A DNA stretch of 64,000 bases from Siphonodentalium dalli (GCA_032622095.1 CP136062.1:141938351-142002350), one strand, 5' to 3'; shown: positions 11,100 to 24,267, counted from the stretch's first letter. Made by a program: numbers and translations. The notes: generated by a model not told the origin, from the letters alone.

Positions 11100-12330
11100 C
11101 AATGTGCCATTCCGATGGATACATGGTCATTTCGATCAGAAATGAAAATTTGTTCACATTCACTGAATTGTGCGCATATATGAAGCAATAAACACTAATA
11201 GCGAGTCCGTGCCGCCTTAACTCTGATATTTTTACAGCTATTCTGTGCTAGAGGACGAATGACACACATATATATATATGTTCGATAATGATTGTGCTTT
11301 GGTCGTCTGCGTCTTTTCTATCGTCCGAGTCCACGGCACCTAATTGTTTTACACTAGCGACTGGATCAATTCTGATGAATTCGTTCCCACTAATTAGATA
11401 TTTAAATCGACGCGTTTGCCATAACCTAATTTTCCTCTGATTACGATCTATCGGCATAGATTTGGACCACGCCTTTCTTATTAGCCATTCTGATCATGCA
11501 TAACAAACCGGGGCGGCCGACCAAGACTGACTGGTCGATGGTGTGTCTTCCGATCGGGTTTCATCCTTGAAGCAATTTTCCTTTAACGATCACATCAGGA
11601 GTATACTATACGCGAATAGCAAGACCTATTTACATGTAATTATGCGATATTTACGACTGTCTCCAAGTTTTCTTGTATCCAAGTTTATTTGATTGTAAAT
11701 ATGTGTTATTAAGCTATGGTGTATGTAAAATGACACATTTCCGTAAACGTGTTAACAACGGACTCCTTATCTGATTCCATTAATTGTCGTTGACATTTCG
11801 CTTTCAAAATCTGATCGAAAACTCCCCAGCATTTGCGCGTGAAACCCACTTGAGACAAGCCATTTTAAACAGACAAACTGACTGGGCCTTTCTGCTAATC
11901 ACTATAACTGATGAATTTGAAACTGCTAAAGAATATTTTCCACACAGATTATGTTCAAATTAGAATGAAAATCTCACATGAAGAAATTCACGATTTGTAC
12001 AGAGATTATCACTGCCGAATGGCACAGAGAATCCGCTATATGCAGTTTTATGAGCGAAGAACGTGGCGCCACATAGAAACCGTCTACCCAGGCAATCAAC
12101 TGACAAACTTGCCCAGATACACGATTCGCTGTAACCTCACCTCACCTCACATCACGTTGTGCATTGCACCTCACCGAGTGTGGTACTCTGCATGTGCCCC
12201 TTCCATATATCTGTATTGGGCTTATTTCGTTTTGAAATGGGCGCTCAAAGATCAACGGTCCGAATGGACACCATAAAACTACCGTTGGTACGTATTCTAT
12301 ACCATCAGATCATGCCAATGTGCCAATTGT
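11100..12330. other. No recognised gene
   Basis: Contains a 121-codon open frame (11911-12276, plus strand) with no recognisable domain, signal sequence or repeat. ACCTC repeats interrupt it near 12135. I do not call it coding. Confidence 0.5.
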
Positions 12331-12335
12331 CCCTT

Positions 12336-12453
12336 CCATTCTCTTATATACAAATGCATACAGTATACCCCATATAGGGCGCTTCGCATATATATAAGAG
12401 AATGCATTGGCACAAGGTTCTCGCAAAAATCAGGACGCTCTAGTCACGGAGGG
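12336..12453. mobile_element. Right part of a TTAA-type MITE with hairpin
   Basis: The right end (...GCTCTAGTCACGGAGGG followed by TTAA at 12454-12457) resembles the CCCTTTCATG family in reverse complement. A decayed hairpin spans 12336-12412. Its right arm (TATATAAGAGAATGCATTGG) is nearly intact and its left arm is rearranged. The left terminus is not found. Confidence 0.5.
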
Positions 12454-12457
12454 TTAA

Positions 12458-14616
12458 CAGGATGTTCTGGTAGTCATATATCGACTTTCAAATGAGGAAG
12501 TCCAAGTAAACAAACTTTCCAATGGCCATCTCCCGTAAAGAGTTCCATGATTTACAAAAGCAGTAGATAAAAAAGAGCGTTCTAAATTATGATATACTCG
12601 TTTTAAACGTACATGTAATAATGGTGATTTCACATATTTTTCCTTTCGTTTTGCTGAAAAGAACATTAGGAAAGTTTGACTATACTTTGGTGCCAAATAG
12701 GACTTGGACTGTGGATCTTTAAAAATACATGGTCGACGGAATAGGACACCATATGTGTGTAAATTGCCCATGCATGTAGCATACTTGGCTAATGTGAATC
12801 AGCATAATGCAATAACCAAACGGGATTATCCAACAAAAGGGAAATCAATCATATCCATTGAGGTGAGTGGATTGTACTTTAGCAGAGAATGTTTTCGGAA
12901 CGGTTTGTGTTGAGTTGATTTCCCGGTTGGCGTTTGATCGGACATGAAAGCTTCGCCTTCCATGATAAGCTGTCAGTTGGGATTGTCTTAATCACATGTG
13001 GAACTTCCGTCGCATCGAGTTCCTGCCTAACGTCTGGGAATTTGAGACACGATTTGGTGACCTAATTAAAATCTCTCTCTATATATATAGATAATACAAG
13101 TGGTCACAATAATGACATATGGCTAATGGGATTATATGATTGCAATACCTGTATACAGTACCATTTGTATATGTACACACAATTGATACAAGTAAGTGGA
13201 CGATCACTATAGCTAAATGAAATAGCGCTGTTACTAATCTTCGATCTTTGATAAATCTCGTAAGGTTCCAGTGATCAAATCAGGCTGACAAATACGTTAC
13301 ATACGTTTATACGACCTTTATGAGTGTGCCACGCCTTCCCCCTGAATCCCGAATACCCGATGACAGAGGTGATGAATACTGAATATCAGTTATCAGAGGG
13401 GTCAATACTGGATAACAGTTAAGAAAATAGTCATTACGGATATAGACTTCAGAGTTCATTACCAACTATTTTCATCATTTTTCTCAAAAATAATCTGTCA
13501 AACTAACCATATTAAGAGAATTTCTCTTATTTTCTGACACAGTGATGACCGAATGCGACGCGGATAATTGATCTGCGAATGTTTTTCATGGGAAAACTAT
13601 ATAGCGCCCGAGTAATATAACAGAACACGACCAGAAAAGGGATAAAAAAGGAGTAAATTCCCATTCTAGCCATGAAATACCACAAATTGTCGCACTCAAA
13701 ATAGCATACATTTTTTTAATTTGAATCCCTAACACGATTTAAGACGGGTGTGAACCCTGATATCGGCCATAACAGCGATGTATGAATCGATCGTATATAT
13801 ACCGCCTGAAAATAGCCTGAATCCCGCGTGCCAAACAAGGGGTGACACCCTCCTTTGTGTGGCACAGTATGTCATATAATTTAGAAAGATCGGGTCCCGA
13901 CTTTTCTTCAGCATTGTACAATAAAGAGCGTTCCTAGTTAGTCTATACCTGTTATGAAAAAAATATTTACTTAGTCGTGTGTGTTGCACTAAACCATATT
14001 CGATGACTGGTCAACTGCCAATTGGGTCACCCGTTTCATACCCCAATAACACAGACCGTAACACGAACACGCCGTCACAACTTGTTGACTCAATCTGACC
14101 TAATCACTAAAAACGGTCAGCAGAATAATTGGGGGTGCTTTTCAAAGTTCAGCCGAATTGCATCTGAAGCCAGCTATTTATATCGATCACGTGATCGTTG
14201 TTAAGTGCTTCAGCATCCTATATTCGGCTGACTTAGTGTTCTGCATGGTCAAGTCTCCCAAGTCTAGTCTAATGTGCCCCAACTATACCACAGCGCCGTA
14301 GCCCCCAATAATACACATTATAGCTACATTCATTTCTTATTCTTAAATACATTTTTGAAGGCATTTGTCTCACTTCTTTGGAAACAAATAGTTAGGGCTG
14401 AAAATTGCTATAACTTTGGCAAGTATTTTAGGAGTATTTCACGCGTGAAGTTCGTTATTTAGTGGCTTATCAACTTATATTATCCATTCTTCCCTCTACT
14501 GTTATCAGAGCAGCACAATTAACTACTCCGAAAGAATATTATGTGACCATATGAATGCAAGCACTGTACGTAAAACATAATTTTTCAAAAGGTAATAATA
14601 ACAGAGGTATTGGCTC
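12458..14616. other. No recognised gene
   Basis: Contains a 105-codon minus-strand frame (12454-12771) without a recognisable domain. No tandem repeat of note, RNA gene or transposon end was found. Confidence 0.5.
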
Positions 14617-14760
14617 AATTCAATTCAATTCAATTCTTTATTCACTCTCCTAGGTAAAAAAAATTAACATGTCGAAGGGGTCACAAATAACATAATACAT
14701 ACAATATATGACGATGGCGGTCATTAAATATATAAACGTTACTGTATTGTATTCCATTGT
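14617..14760 (-). mobile_element. 3' end of a LINE (minus strand)
   Basis: Read on the minus strand, the element ends in GTGAATAAAGAATTGAATTG followed by more ATTGA units. An AATAAA motif and a short terminal microsatellite are the usual 3' end of CR1/Jockey-type LINEs. No RT is recognisable to the right, so it is 5'-truncated or decayed. Confidence 0.5.
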
Positions 14761-15101
14761 CTTGGTGGTGGACCCGTTTGTTGTTCTAGATTTCTTATAA
14801 AATCTCACAATTTGTGTATTGAATCAGCGTCTTTTGTTCTCACGATGATCTTAACTGTATCAAGTTGAGGGAACTTGTTAACGATACAGGTATAAATCGT
14901 CTTCCCGGTGAACAATTTGCGTCACAATTCATGATATAATGGTATTTGTCTCCAACGCTATATCTCCGCTGTACAAGTTACATAATTGAGTGTTTGAGTG
15001 TTGCTCTCTATACTTCTATGTTTGTGGACATATTTTCATTTCTTACACAGAAGTGTATATCGACCGTAGTTGAGATGTCCTTGTAAATATAGATATGCAC
15101 G

Positions 15102-15184
15102 CGAGTTCATGTGATGAACCATTTACACTAAGCGGACGCCAGTGAGTTCATGTGATGAACCATTTACACTAAGCGGACGCCAGT
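15102..15184. repeat. Tandem duplication, about 41 bp x 2
   Basis: The unit GAGTTCATGTGATGAACCAT continues into TTACACTAAGCGGACGCCAG and is present twice head to tail, essentially identical, so it is recent. Each unit contains the small palindrome TTCATGTGATGAA. Confidence 0.9.
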
Positions 15185-15680
15185 GCATTATTCTAAAAAC
15201 GGAGACGTAATATCCACGATATGCGGTCCTCTAATGTGTTGGGCTTCTTGATCAGTGCACATGTGACGCCAGCCGGACAATAATCCATAAACTCGAGCCT
15301 GCTTCCAACAATTGCATTCCCACATTATTGTGTTGTGCATGCTATCAAGTATTTTGAAATTCACCCAATGGTCCTAAAGTCGAAATTACAATCACGACAG
15401 GTTATCCGTACAGGGACGCAACGACAGGGGTGTAGGTGTCTCACCACCCCAATGAAGACCATAATTTGCAATATTTTGAAATTTCATGACTCAAATATTT
15501 GTACTTATACATTTAGTTCCTCTCATAGCAGTATATTAATTAGTTGTAATGTCAATATTTAATAAATAGAGCATGGCTTGGAGTGAAATACACAACCGCA
15601 CTATGCACTATATCGGCGTATTTCACGACAAGTCATGCTCTAATTATTATATTGTATCGAACAAATGCAGAAATTACAAA

Positions 15681-15806
15681 CCTCATTATAATTTACTGAA
15701 TGTAAGTCTCTTAAAACCTCATTATAATTTACTGAATGTAAGTCTCTTAAAACCTCATTATAATTTACTGAATGTAAGTCTCTCTAAACCTCATTATAAT
15801 TTACCT
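15681..15806. repeat. 36-bp minisatellite, about 3.5 copies
   Basis: The unit starts CCTCATTATAATTTACTGAA and continues TGTAAGTCTC, beginning at 15681, 15717, 15753 and 15789. Because 36 is a multiple of three, the array translates as a periodic 12-residue repeat, which creates the open frame at 15573-15812 without implying a gene. Confidence 0.95.
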
Positions 15807-17429
15807 TTGTAATTTTGATTTAGCAGTAGGAAACTACTATTTTCAACTTTTACTAAGTTCAGACAATTGATGTTCGCCTTACTGAAGCTTTAATTTGGAT
15901 CAGCGGCGAAATAACAAGTAGTTTCAGAACAAAGTTTGATGTAGTGTTCGTTACTATTTTTAGTAGTCAAAACTACATATGCATAGTGCACGATGTGAGA
16001 GACTTGAAGGCGTAGTATACAACTACGACTAATAGAGTCGAGTAGCCAACCAATCGGAAAGCTTGATTTCAATAACAAAGTCACGTGAGATACAATATTA
16101 CAAGTTAATACACAGTCATTTGGGTAAATAAATTACAGTATATGCTCATTACCTGAACAAAAATATTATATTGAAAGCAAAGCATTTCCTTCAAGTTCAG
16201 ACTGCATGGTATGGTTTACCAACCATAGATTCATGGTCACTATTCTATTAGTAATGTCAAACCTCCATATCTTTCTGAGGACAGCTTTAACGATATAACA
16301 ATCATTCGGCATACATACGTGTTACCATTGTGTGAGTTATAACTTGTGACTCCTTGGAATTTGAATACATGTATTAAACTCGTATTCGTTCCTCGACCAT
16401 ATTCTGATTAATAGCATGTTTAATGTACTGCATGCACAGTGTACTGAATACAATGGATCAATGCAATGTCATTCTTGTTACTGGTGTCAGTGTCTTTATT
16501 TACACAGTCCATACTCTTAAAAAGAACATACCCAAATTTATTAAGCCAATATTGGAATTGGAAATTGTATTAGACCAAATCCTATATAGTTGGAAGTGTT
16601 ATGGTCACACACCCCAGTTGGACCCCCTAGCAACGTCCCTGTATCCGCATGTGTGTCTTTTTCATGTTAGCGTCAGGTTTAGCTTTCAAATCGCCAATAA
16701 ATTATGTTGGGAAAATTCAACTGCCAGCAACATCAATTACCATCCCGTATCAGTCTTTGATGTTGGACATCCATGTTCTTTTGAATTAACCTTTATTCGT
16801 CGAGATTTTCATGGATATAACAGAGACCTTTCGCAAAGATCACTATTACGATAGGATATATTGAACTAGTAAAATTGACACCATCACAATTACGGCATAT
16901 TCCCCACTATATTCAGTTACACATATATTTGTAGGAAAAGGTAATGTGTGTCTCTTTCAGATCCCATGTTCTTATCCATCATGTGTTATACACTACACGG
17001 ATAATGTTAGGGCGTCCCCAAGCAGGACCGGCGGCACATTCTTGACACATATGCACATAATTAAACTTTTAGGGGTATATTTCGTCTCACATAAGAACCC
17101 ATGTGCGTAAAGATCGAATTATGGCCGTATACTGATCGTATTCGTGATTTTGCGAAAGGTATCTATTATGATACGTGACTAACAACGTATTCATCAGATT
17201 GTTACCTCGGTCATAGGGCAAGTGAGATATTTATCACTACCATCCTCCAACGAGGAAACAACCCCAGCTGCAACGAATTCGTGCATGCATACTGACAAAA
17301 GCTACGGACACCCGAACAGAGTACTCCCTTAACGCATGAGCGATGTGATATTTAAACAGCGTACAACTCTACAGTCACACTTCGATTAATTTGAAATATA
17401 GCTACCGTTGTCTCCGTAATATGTACATT
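15807..17429. other. No recognised gene
   Basis: The 143-codon frame at 16423-16854 contains a dispersed repeat (CCTAGCAACGTCCCTG at about 16627) that also occurs near 25403, and has no recognisable domain. Nothing else is identified. Confidence 0.5.
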
Positions 17430-17850
17430 GGCTGGGGGAATAAGGAAGGGTTAGAACACAAGAATTGTTTTTTACCAGAATCAATCGAGTCGAAGACGAG
17501 ATTTATTCTGGTAAAGAACTATTCGCGTGCTCTGACCGACTTGGAGCATAATTGATCCCACATAATGCAATCAACTGGAAATGTGCCGTTGAGCGTGTTT
17601 TGAACACGACCCAAAATCCGTGCGCTGGCCGCGATTGGACACAATAGCCGGTTAGCTACGCACAACGACGTGATTAACATGAAATGATCGCCGTGAATGT
17701 GAATAGATATGTCCGAAACAACACGGACTGGTCCCACTTTGTATATATAGCGCCCGTGCGATTTGTCTGTCATGAGTTGCGTGTGCCGAACAATGGGATA
17801 ATCACTGAACTATTCCTTCGCCAGCCTTGGGAATTGATGTTCTTTACCAA
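17430..17850 (-). repeat. Inverted copy of 21665-22045
   Basis: About 400 bp that reappear in reverse complement at 21665-22045. Shared landmarks include TTACCAGAATCAATCGA, GCGCTGGCCGCGATTGG, CGGACTGGTCCCACTTTG and AACTATTCCTTCGCCAGCCT. The right-hand copy adjoins an LTR-like sequence, so this may be an inverted piece of a retroelement. Confidence 0.8.
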
Positions 17851-18388
17851 AAATCAGGGAACGATTGCAACAATGGGATTGTGCTCTAAAGTGTTTTATT
17901 GAAACTCAGCAGTCCATAGTGGATCTCATATCGCTGAGTTGCAGAACACTCTTACCATCGGGATCCATGTGATAAATACAAATACGACGGTAACAATTCC
18001 CTAGGGGTTGACGACTTAGTTAGCTGAGGTTATATGTCACCTTCGTCAGTACATGTATACTAATACGGCCAATCGTGACGCTGTCGATATTAGTCGTAGA
18101 GAAAGGCCAATCATTGAAGATTTATGACGAACTTGGTGTATACTGCAACTTACTCTAACAGAATGATGTCTACCAAACTCAACTTATCTATCATTCGATT
18201 CTATAGGATGTAGTTTGAGAAATAATGCTCAAATTAGTTCGCATATTTCTAGGAAATAGTTCCCAGCTTGGAGAGAGTAAAAAAGCACCAGCATTAGTAG
18301 AGTGCACGTGGAACTGTGGTGTCGGAATTATGCCGAAGGCACATTATCAAGACCTGCATATATAATTTAAAATAATTTCCCAAGAATG

Positions 18389-19190
18389 GCAATATCTTCG
18401 AACAAGATCGCTTTCTTTCGGAAAGCACATGATCAGTATTCTGAAACGTAGTCTGTGCATCGATCGGGTTTTTTTCTTCATATTTCTGGTCGACACAAGA
18501 TATCCGTAATTAGGTGACAGAATTATAACATAGAAAATTGAAAGAAAGTATCATCCCCAATATGAATCAACAAAGGGAACATATTATAAACACAGATGAT
18601 CTCCAGGAGATATCGCAAGAAATGTGTCAATGCTGCGCCAAAGTTCCACGCGCGGGGCCGAAGAGATCAAGTTAAGTAAAAGGCAGCCAAACACGAAGAC
18701 AGTGGACGCTTGGGGTAATTTTTACGCTTTCTTTCGAATGGAAGGTGATAAGTATTCTGAAACGTAGTGTGTGCATCTGTCGGGAATTTTCATAGTTCTG
18801 GTGATCGAGACATGATATATGTAACTCAGCTTGTTGGAGATGTTCCATTAAAATAAGTTCACGTTCCCCAGAAGGCAATGTCTTCGAACAAGATTGTTTC
18901 CTTCGGGGAGAACGTGATCAGTATTCTGAAACGTAGTATGCACATCGATCCGGGTTTTGTCACAGTTCTGGTCCGTAAATAGGTCACCAAGGCATATTAG
19001 AAAAATAAACTTGAATATGAATAAACGAAAATAAGATACTATTAGCACCGATGATCTCCGGGGAGATATCGCAAGAAATTTGTCAATTGAAAACGACAAA
19101 CGACGTTGCGCCAAAGTTTCACGGGGATGAAAAGATCAAGTTAAGTAAATGGCAGCCAAATACGAAGACAATGAGCGCTCGGTGCAACTT
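18389..19190. repeat. Diverged tandem duplication with about 450-bp offset
   Basis: GATCTCC..GGAGATATCGCAAGAAA with downstream GCGCCAAAGTT and GGCAGCCAAA occurs at about 18599-18700 and 19052-19160. TATTCTGAAACGTAGT recurs at about 18437, 18755 and 18923. The pattern is a duplicated segment with internal sub-repeats. Open frames inside are not conserved between copies. Confidence 0.7.
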
Positions 19191-19559
19191 ATCCACATAG
19201 GATAAAACACAAACTCGATATATTTACTCAATTATATTCCATCGCGGGGACCTCCATAACAATGGTTTATAATGCTTGCCGATTCCCGGGAATGCGTCTT
19301 GGATGATTGATTTTCTCGCGAGGACGTTTGTAAGCTTTTGTCGGGGGTCATTATTTTGTGTTTTATCATTCCCGGAATAAAGTTGTGTGCTAACTAATGC
19401 GACTATTGTTGTGGCTTTGTTTTTTGATCGGGGCGACTGATTCTGATCGGTAAACGCTTCATCATCCATACTCATTTGGTATGCGAGAATCTCGTGGCTT
19501 CTCATTTCCAGATGTTCGCCAACTGCACGAATAGAGGTACAAGTGGACTAATAGAAAGG

Positions 19560-19795
19560 ACTAGCGATAATGCTGCATGGTTATAACATCGGAATTGCAT
19601 TAAAGTTAATTATGGAGGCAATAAGCGGACATGTGAATTAGTCATACCAGGTAAAAGTACAGGGTACCGGACATTTTTTTGGGATAAAAGAACTAGCGAT
19701 ACCGCTGGTTACAACATCGGAATTGCATTTAAATGTAGTTAATTATAGGGTACGTTCATACAGCTGGCAAAAGTACAGGGTACCGGACATTTTTT
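19560..19795. repeat. Direct repeat, about 120 bp x 2
   Basis: The string AACATCGGAATTGCATT and, about 65-75 bp later, AAAAGTACAGGGTACCGGAC each occur twice (19584 and 19711; 19651 and 19770). Both follow GAACTAGCGAT- or GGACTAGCGAT-like sequence. This is a moderately diverged tandem duplication. Confidence 0.75.
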
Positions 19796-21459
19796 GGGAA
19801 AAATTCTTCATATATCTCTGTCCATTAAACGGACATGGCTTATTCTAACCTCCAAATTTTGTCATTTGTCAACGTAATTTGGAGGGACGGAACTTTATAC
19901 TGTACAAACACTCCAGCAGGTTCTTGGGATCATACTAGTACAATATCTTGTTATCCTCTTCTGGATATGGCATGTGTGAATGTGTTCATCTCATTTCGGT
20001 GCGAACAATTGAAAGCATGTTGGAAATACATGTAGCTCTGAGTTATTGCAAGCGTTTCAAGCAAAAGTTTTGCTATTTTTATCAACGCCGGTCATTCGGA
20101 TATTCTCGTCATTAAAATTTGAGAATCCGGGTGCAATCCGATATATCTCTGTCGCACGGTAGTATCGTAATTCGAAATGAGATTAAGATTCGATCGTTAA
20201 TCAATTTCCGCATGGAGGAGAATTCGGTTGAAAATAATCACAATTTTATGTTGCCAATCGATTCTAATTTGGACGGGTTTTATCATGAGTTAAACATAGT
20301 AGCGCGTTCTCGTTTAAAATCGAAGACCACGACTAAAATATGGGATGCAGAAGAACCATTGAATTATCAGTGTGCGGCGATGTAACCCCCAATGTAATCA
20401 TAACGTGGATTTTGTGTGTGCAAACATAACATTCATAAGCTCGTGTAATTGGTAGGGATCACCGATCAGTGCGGTACTCTGTGGTATTCTGCAGGGATGC
20501 ATTATATGTTCCAAAGATTGTATATATATATGTCTTTATTTCCACCATTTATGAAGAGTTCTATAACATATGTACATGTTCACAGAAAGTTATACAATGT
20601 GTACAACACAAAGAAACGTCAGCAGATTAACATATTTTACATACAAAAACAGATTACTAATATAAGCATTTATGAACACTCATACATACAAACATGTAGA
20701 TACAGTGCAACAGGCAGACAAAGGAGAGAGAGGGAGAGAGAGAGAGAGAGAGAGAGAGGGGTGCCATCGACGGAAATATAAGCAGGGACAGGCTTACAGC
20801 CGCGCATTCAGTCGTTCGTGCAGGTATGCTTACCACCAGACACACACATACGAATACGATAGACACATAGACAGCCGCACATTCAGGCACTCATACACAC
20901 AATACAGACGTTCAGACAGACATAGAAGACAGACTCACTAAAAGACAGAGAGTGGATCAGTAGGATAGACACATACAGCCAGACATATACATACAGTATA
21001 AAATGCACATCACGACGTCTTGTCTGTTAATAGAGTATGTGTAAGGCTATTGGGCATTCAAATTGTTCAATTCAATTTTATAATAATACCACAAACTATG
21101 GCCAGCCTTGGTGAAAACAACGTACAGCAAAATGACTGGAGCAGTTTCCAGTTTCTATTAATTCTGCCGGCATGTTTCCCAAGAAAATGGCCAGTAGCTG
21201 TGAGTTAGTCAAGGAATCGAGAAAAATGAATGATTCTATCTGGAATGTGTTAAGGATATCGTACCAGATCTCGTTCCTGAAGTTAGATACATGTATGTGA
21301 ACAATCAATTATAATATGTTCGATAATGCAATGGTAATCTCTATTGCATTATTTGGAGAAAATGAAGAACAACGTCTCTAGAACCCAAATGATAGTTATA
21401 TTCGTGCGAGGGCAAAGGAAACCAAAATAACTTCAAAGGACAATGTCAGTTTAAACTGA
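19796..21459. other. No gene seen; (GA)n and CA-rich simple sequence
   Basis: A GAGA tract lies at about 20722-20759 and ACAGACA/ACACA-rich DNA at about 20830-20950. They account for the Arg-Glu and Ser-Leu rich open frames here. No domain is recognised elsewhere in the interval. Confidence 0.6.
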
Positions 21460-21668
21460 TGTGAAACACTTCGGCACGGTGATCAAATAAAAATGGAGAA
21501 TAATCTCGCTCAAAGTAGTTATTTAAAAAAAAAAAAGTATATAAAATTGACAATACACGCCACCATTCTTATATATTAATTAAATGTATAGTGACTCTCG
21601 GTGTCCAAATAGTTATCGTTAGTTTATCTCCGATAGTTGCGTCCCGAATCGAGAAGTAAAAGCACATC
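21460..21668 (+). mobile_element. LTR-like fragment related to 43274-43480
   Basis: Begins TGTGAAACAC and matches the sequence just downstream of the BEL/Pao remnant along about 200 bp (GTGATCAAATA, ATGGAGAATAATCT, CATTCTTATATATTAATTAA, GTTTATC.CCGATAG). Starting with TG and lying next to integrase in the other copy, it is best read as an LTR fragment. It runs directly into the inverted repeat copy at 21665-22045. Confidence 0.6.
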
Positions 21669-22045
21669 AATTCTCAAGGCTGGCGAAGGAATAGTTCAGT
21701 GATTATCCTATTCTTAGGCACACGCAACTCATAACAGACAAAGTGGGACCAGTCCGTGTTGTATCGGATATATCTATTCACATTCAACGGCGATTAGTTC
21801 ATGTTAATCACGTTGTTGGGCGTGGCTAACCGGCTATTGTGTCCAATCGCGGCCAGCGCACGGATTGTGCGTCGTGTTCAAAATACACTCAACGGCATAT
21901 TTCCTGTTGATAGCATTACGTGGGATCAATTGTGCTCTAAGTCTGTCAGAGCACGCGAATAGTTCTTTACCAGAATATATCTCGTCTTCGAATCGATTGA
22001 TTCTGGTAAAGAATAATTCTTGTGCTCTAACCCTTACTAAATGTC
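21665..22045 (+). repeat. Right copy of the large inverted repeat pair
   Basis: Reverse complement of 17430-17850 with moderate divergence. The 3.8 kb between the copies shows no transposase, so the pair is not demonstrably a single element's termini. The contact with the LTR-like fragment at 21460 suggests it may be the remainder of a longer LTR. Confidence 0.8.
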
Positions 22046-22969
22046 TCGAAATTGAAAATAGCCATAATAATGTAGTAGTGAGATTCATATCACGAAATCA
22101 CATTTTGCTAGATCCCGGTCAAATAAGCACCACATAGTAATGAGAGAACATGCACGTATAAATGAGTGGCGGAAATCGGGAATGGTGATTCATCATATCG
22201 TCGCGGTTTGTCCAAAATATGAAATATCCGATATCACGACACGTAAAGCAACTTACCGATATATTATAGCAAACCCACTTGTATACTGAAGGCAACAACA
22301 TAACTCTGGTGAACCTTACCCTAGTTATCAATAGGGCCCAATCAATCATTGTGAACTCTTTATGCCTACCAAGACCTTTTTCCCCAACCCCCACTAACCC
22401 CCACATTTCGGATAAGATTATCTGCACACTAAACCCCAATAGATCGTATGTACGAATGCATGCGTAAACCTATACATCCTAACTTATATTTCACTCTATA
22501 AGTTAAATATATGACGATATCTTTATCCATGAATTCAATTGAGTTTGCAAAATGAAGCGAACTATAAGCTTTTAGCGGAAAAAATACAAACATTCGGGCA
22601 ATAGAATTCGCGCTTGCCAAAAAAATCCTTTTTGCTGAAATTTGTCATTGGAATTAATGTTTGCTGACTTCGCATGTAGCTTACCAAATAGTTTCATATT
22701 ACATTTATTATTGGGCATTAAGTGTTTTGGTTTCATGCGCATTGTTGTTGTTTGTGAGATTTTCAGCATTGTTGTCCACTTCCTTAACTTGTTATCATGC
22801 ATTTACGCTGTACAAATTGACATTAATGGAAAACGCACAAGGAATCAGCTTTGTCACATATATCCCCGTGGACCAGAGAATGTTTGTGATGAGGTGGCTT
22901 ACACGTGGTCACCCCTATACAGCTCTCAGCTATTAACCCTTTATATATTAAAGAATCATTGACAAGAAC
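22046..22969. other. No recognised gene
   Basis: Overlapping open frames on both strands (22119-22962) have no recognisable motif. One plus-strand frame (22642-22962) is hydrophobic but has no identifiable family. No repeat boundary is seen. Confidence 0.45.
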
Positions 22970-23500
22970 TTAGGAATTGTTCAGATAATAAGTTCAATAA
23001 AACGACCAGTTTGTTGAAATAATTACCTGAACATTTCCCACCGATGAATATGAATAATTATGCTCTTATAGTATCTGTTTTTCTGTCTGTCGTCTGATTT
23101 TATTACATGAACACCCCTCCAAATAAATAATAGACCGTTCCAATGTATATCTTTATAGCTGACTGAGAGATTCCATTCAGCATAGAAAGGGTTTAAATTT
23201 GGATATTGGTCAAACAGTATATATGCCACCGATTGGCATTTATAGTTCGCTGCCTGATTATCGCTATGAGGTTTGACGTCAACTTTTACATATCTATTTT
23301 TTTATTTTTAATAAAAAATTCAATTTAACCCTTTCTATACAAAATGGTTTTCCCCGACTCAGTTAAAAACGTATACGTTGGAATAGTCTATAATTCATTT
23401 GGATAGGTGATCATGTAATAACAGACATAAAAACAGATACTAGTATGGCCGTTTGTTGAACTTATTATCTGAACATTTCCTAAGGGAATGAGCATTTAGT
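22970..23500. repeat. Two copies of a dispersed hairpin-bearing repeat
   Basis: A minus-orientation copy at about 22978-23160 and a plus copy at about 23400-23500 share TTTGTTGAACTTATTATCTG, GAACATTTCC and the CATGTAATAA...CAGACGACAG block. The latter is clearest at 29930-30090 and 56620-56765. Each carries the inverted pair around GTTCAGATAATAAGTTC. Confidence 0.6.
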
Positions 23501-23822
23501 ATCAAAAGTTCGTCGCTGCTTCGTTTTTGTTGAGCATGATATTATCTCTTGTTTTTTCATGCACAATTGACTAACTTACACACCAGTCGGCTAGTAATCG
23601 GCGGGTTAATGTACATGTAGATGTGTATTGGCCACATACCCAGAGATAAGCAAGATCTAATATCAATTATATTAATTTAGTTTCTATTCAATACAATCAG
23701 TCTGACGTTTTTCCAACATTTTCTGATATTTTTAAATGTATTTTCTCAAAAAAACTGTCAATAATTTTGAAATTTGGTACAAGCGATTATTGTGACATAT
23801 TATGTCTGTCAACATTTGTCAA

Positions 23823-24267
23823 CTCGTTGGAAATTATATCCACATTTGCTCTACTTTTATGGCATGAAATATATGTAAACATTTGCTGATTGTCGGTACC
23901 AAAAACTTCGGCAAGATAGAACTTTTTTTAAATGCAGTTCATATAACCATGATATCACATATGAAGATCACGAGAGGATCTTTTTTCAAGTAATTTCAAG
24001 CCCAAAGTTGTGTTGATCAGCAGGCATGGCATGCAAATTCTTAATATAGAACAGTATTTATGGGCGTTGTCTTTCTACATTAAATTATTTTGAAATTACT
24101 TGAAACAAGATCCTCTCGTGATCTTCATATGTGATATCATGGTTATATGAACTGCATTTAAAAAAAAGTTCTATCTTGCCGAAGTTCTTGGTACCGACAA
24201 ACAGCAAATGTTTACATATATTTCATGCCATAAAAGTAGAGCAAATGTGGATATAATTTCAAACGAG
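23823..24267. repeat. Long foldback: two 178-bp inverted arms
   Basis: Left arm 23823-24000 and right arm 24090-24267 are near-identical reverse complements, separated by an 89-bp spacer. Landmarks are AAGATCACGAGAGGATC, GTTCATATAACCATGATATC and GGAAATTATATCCACATTTG with their complements. The arms differ at only a few positions, so the structure is young or maintained. No coding capacity or clear target duplication is visible. If transcribed it would form a long double-stranded RNA. Confidence 0.9.

Noticed and set aside
11911-12276. 121-codon plus-strand ORF
   Set aside because: No recognisable motif, and its latter part runs through ACCTC simple repeats. It is compatible with chance in 64 kb.
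12454-12771. 105-codon minus-strand ORF next to a MITE end
   Set aside because: It overlaps the MITE's TTAA flank, has no domain and no splice signals I would trust.
16423-16854. 143-codon plus-strand ORF
   Set aside because: It has no domain and contains a dispersed repeat also found near 25403. The composition is not coding-like throughout.
20657-20941. Overlapping Arg/Glu-rich and Ser/Leu-rich ORFs
   Set aside because: They are translations of the (GA)n and CA-rich microsatellite.
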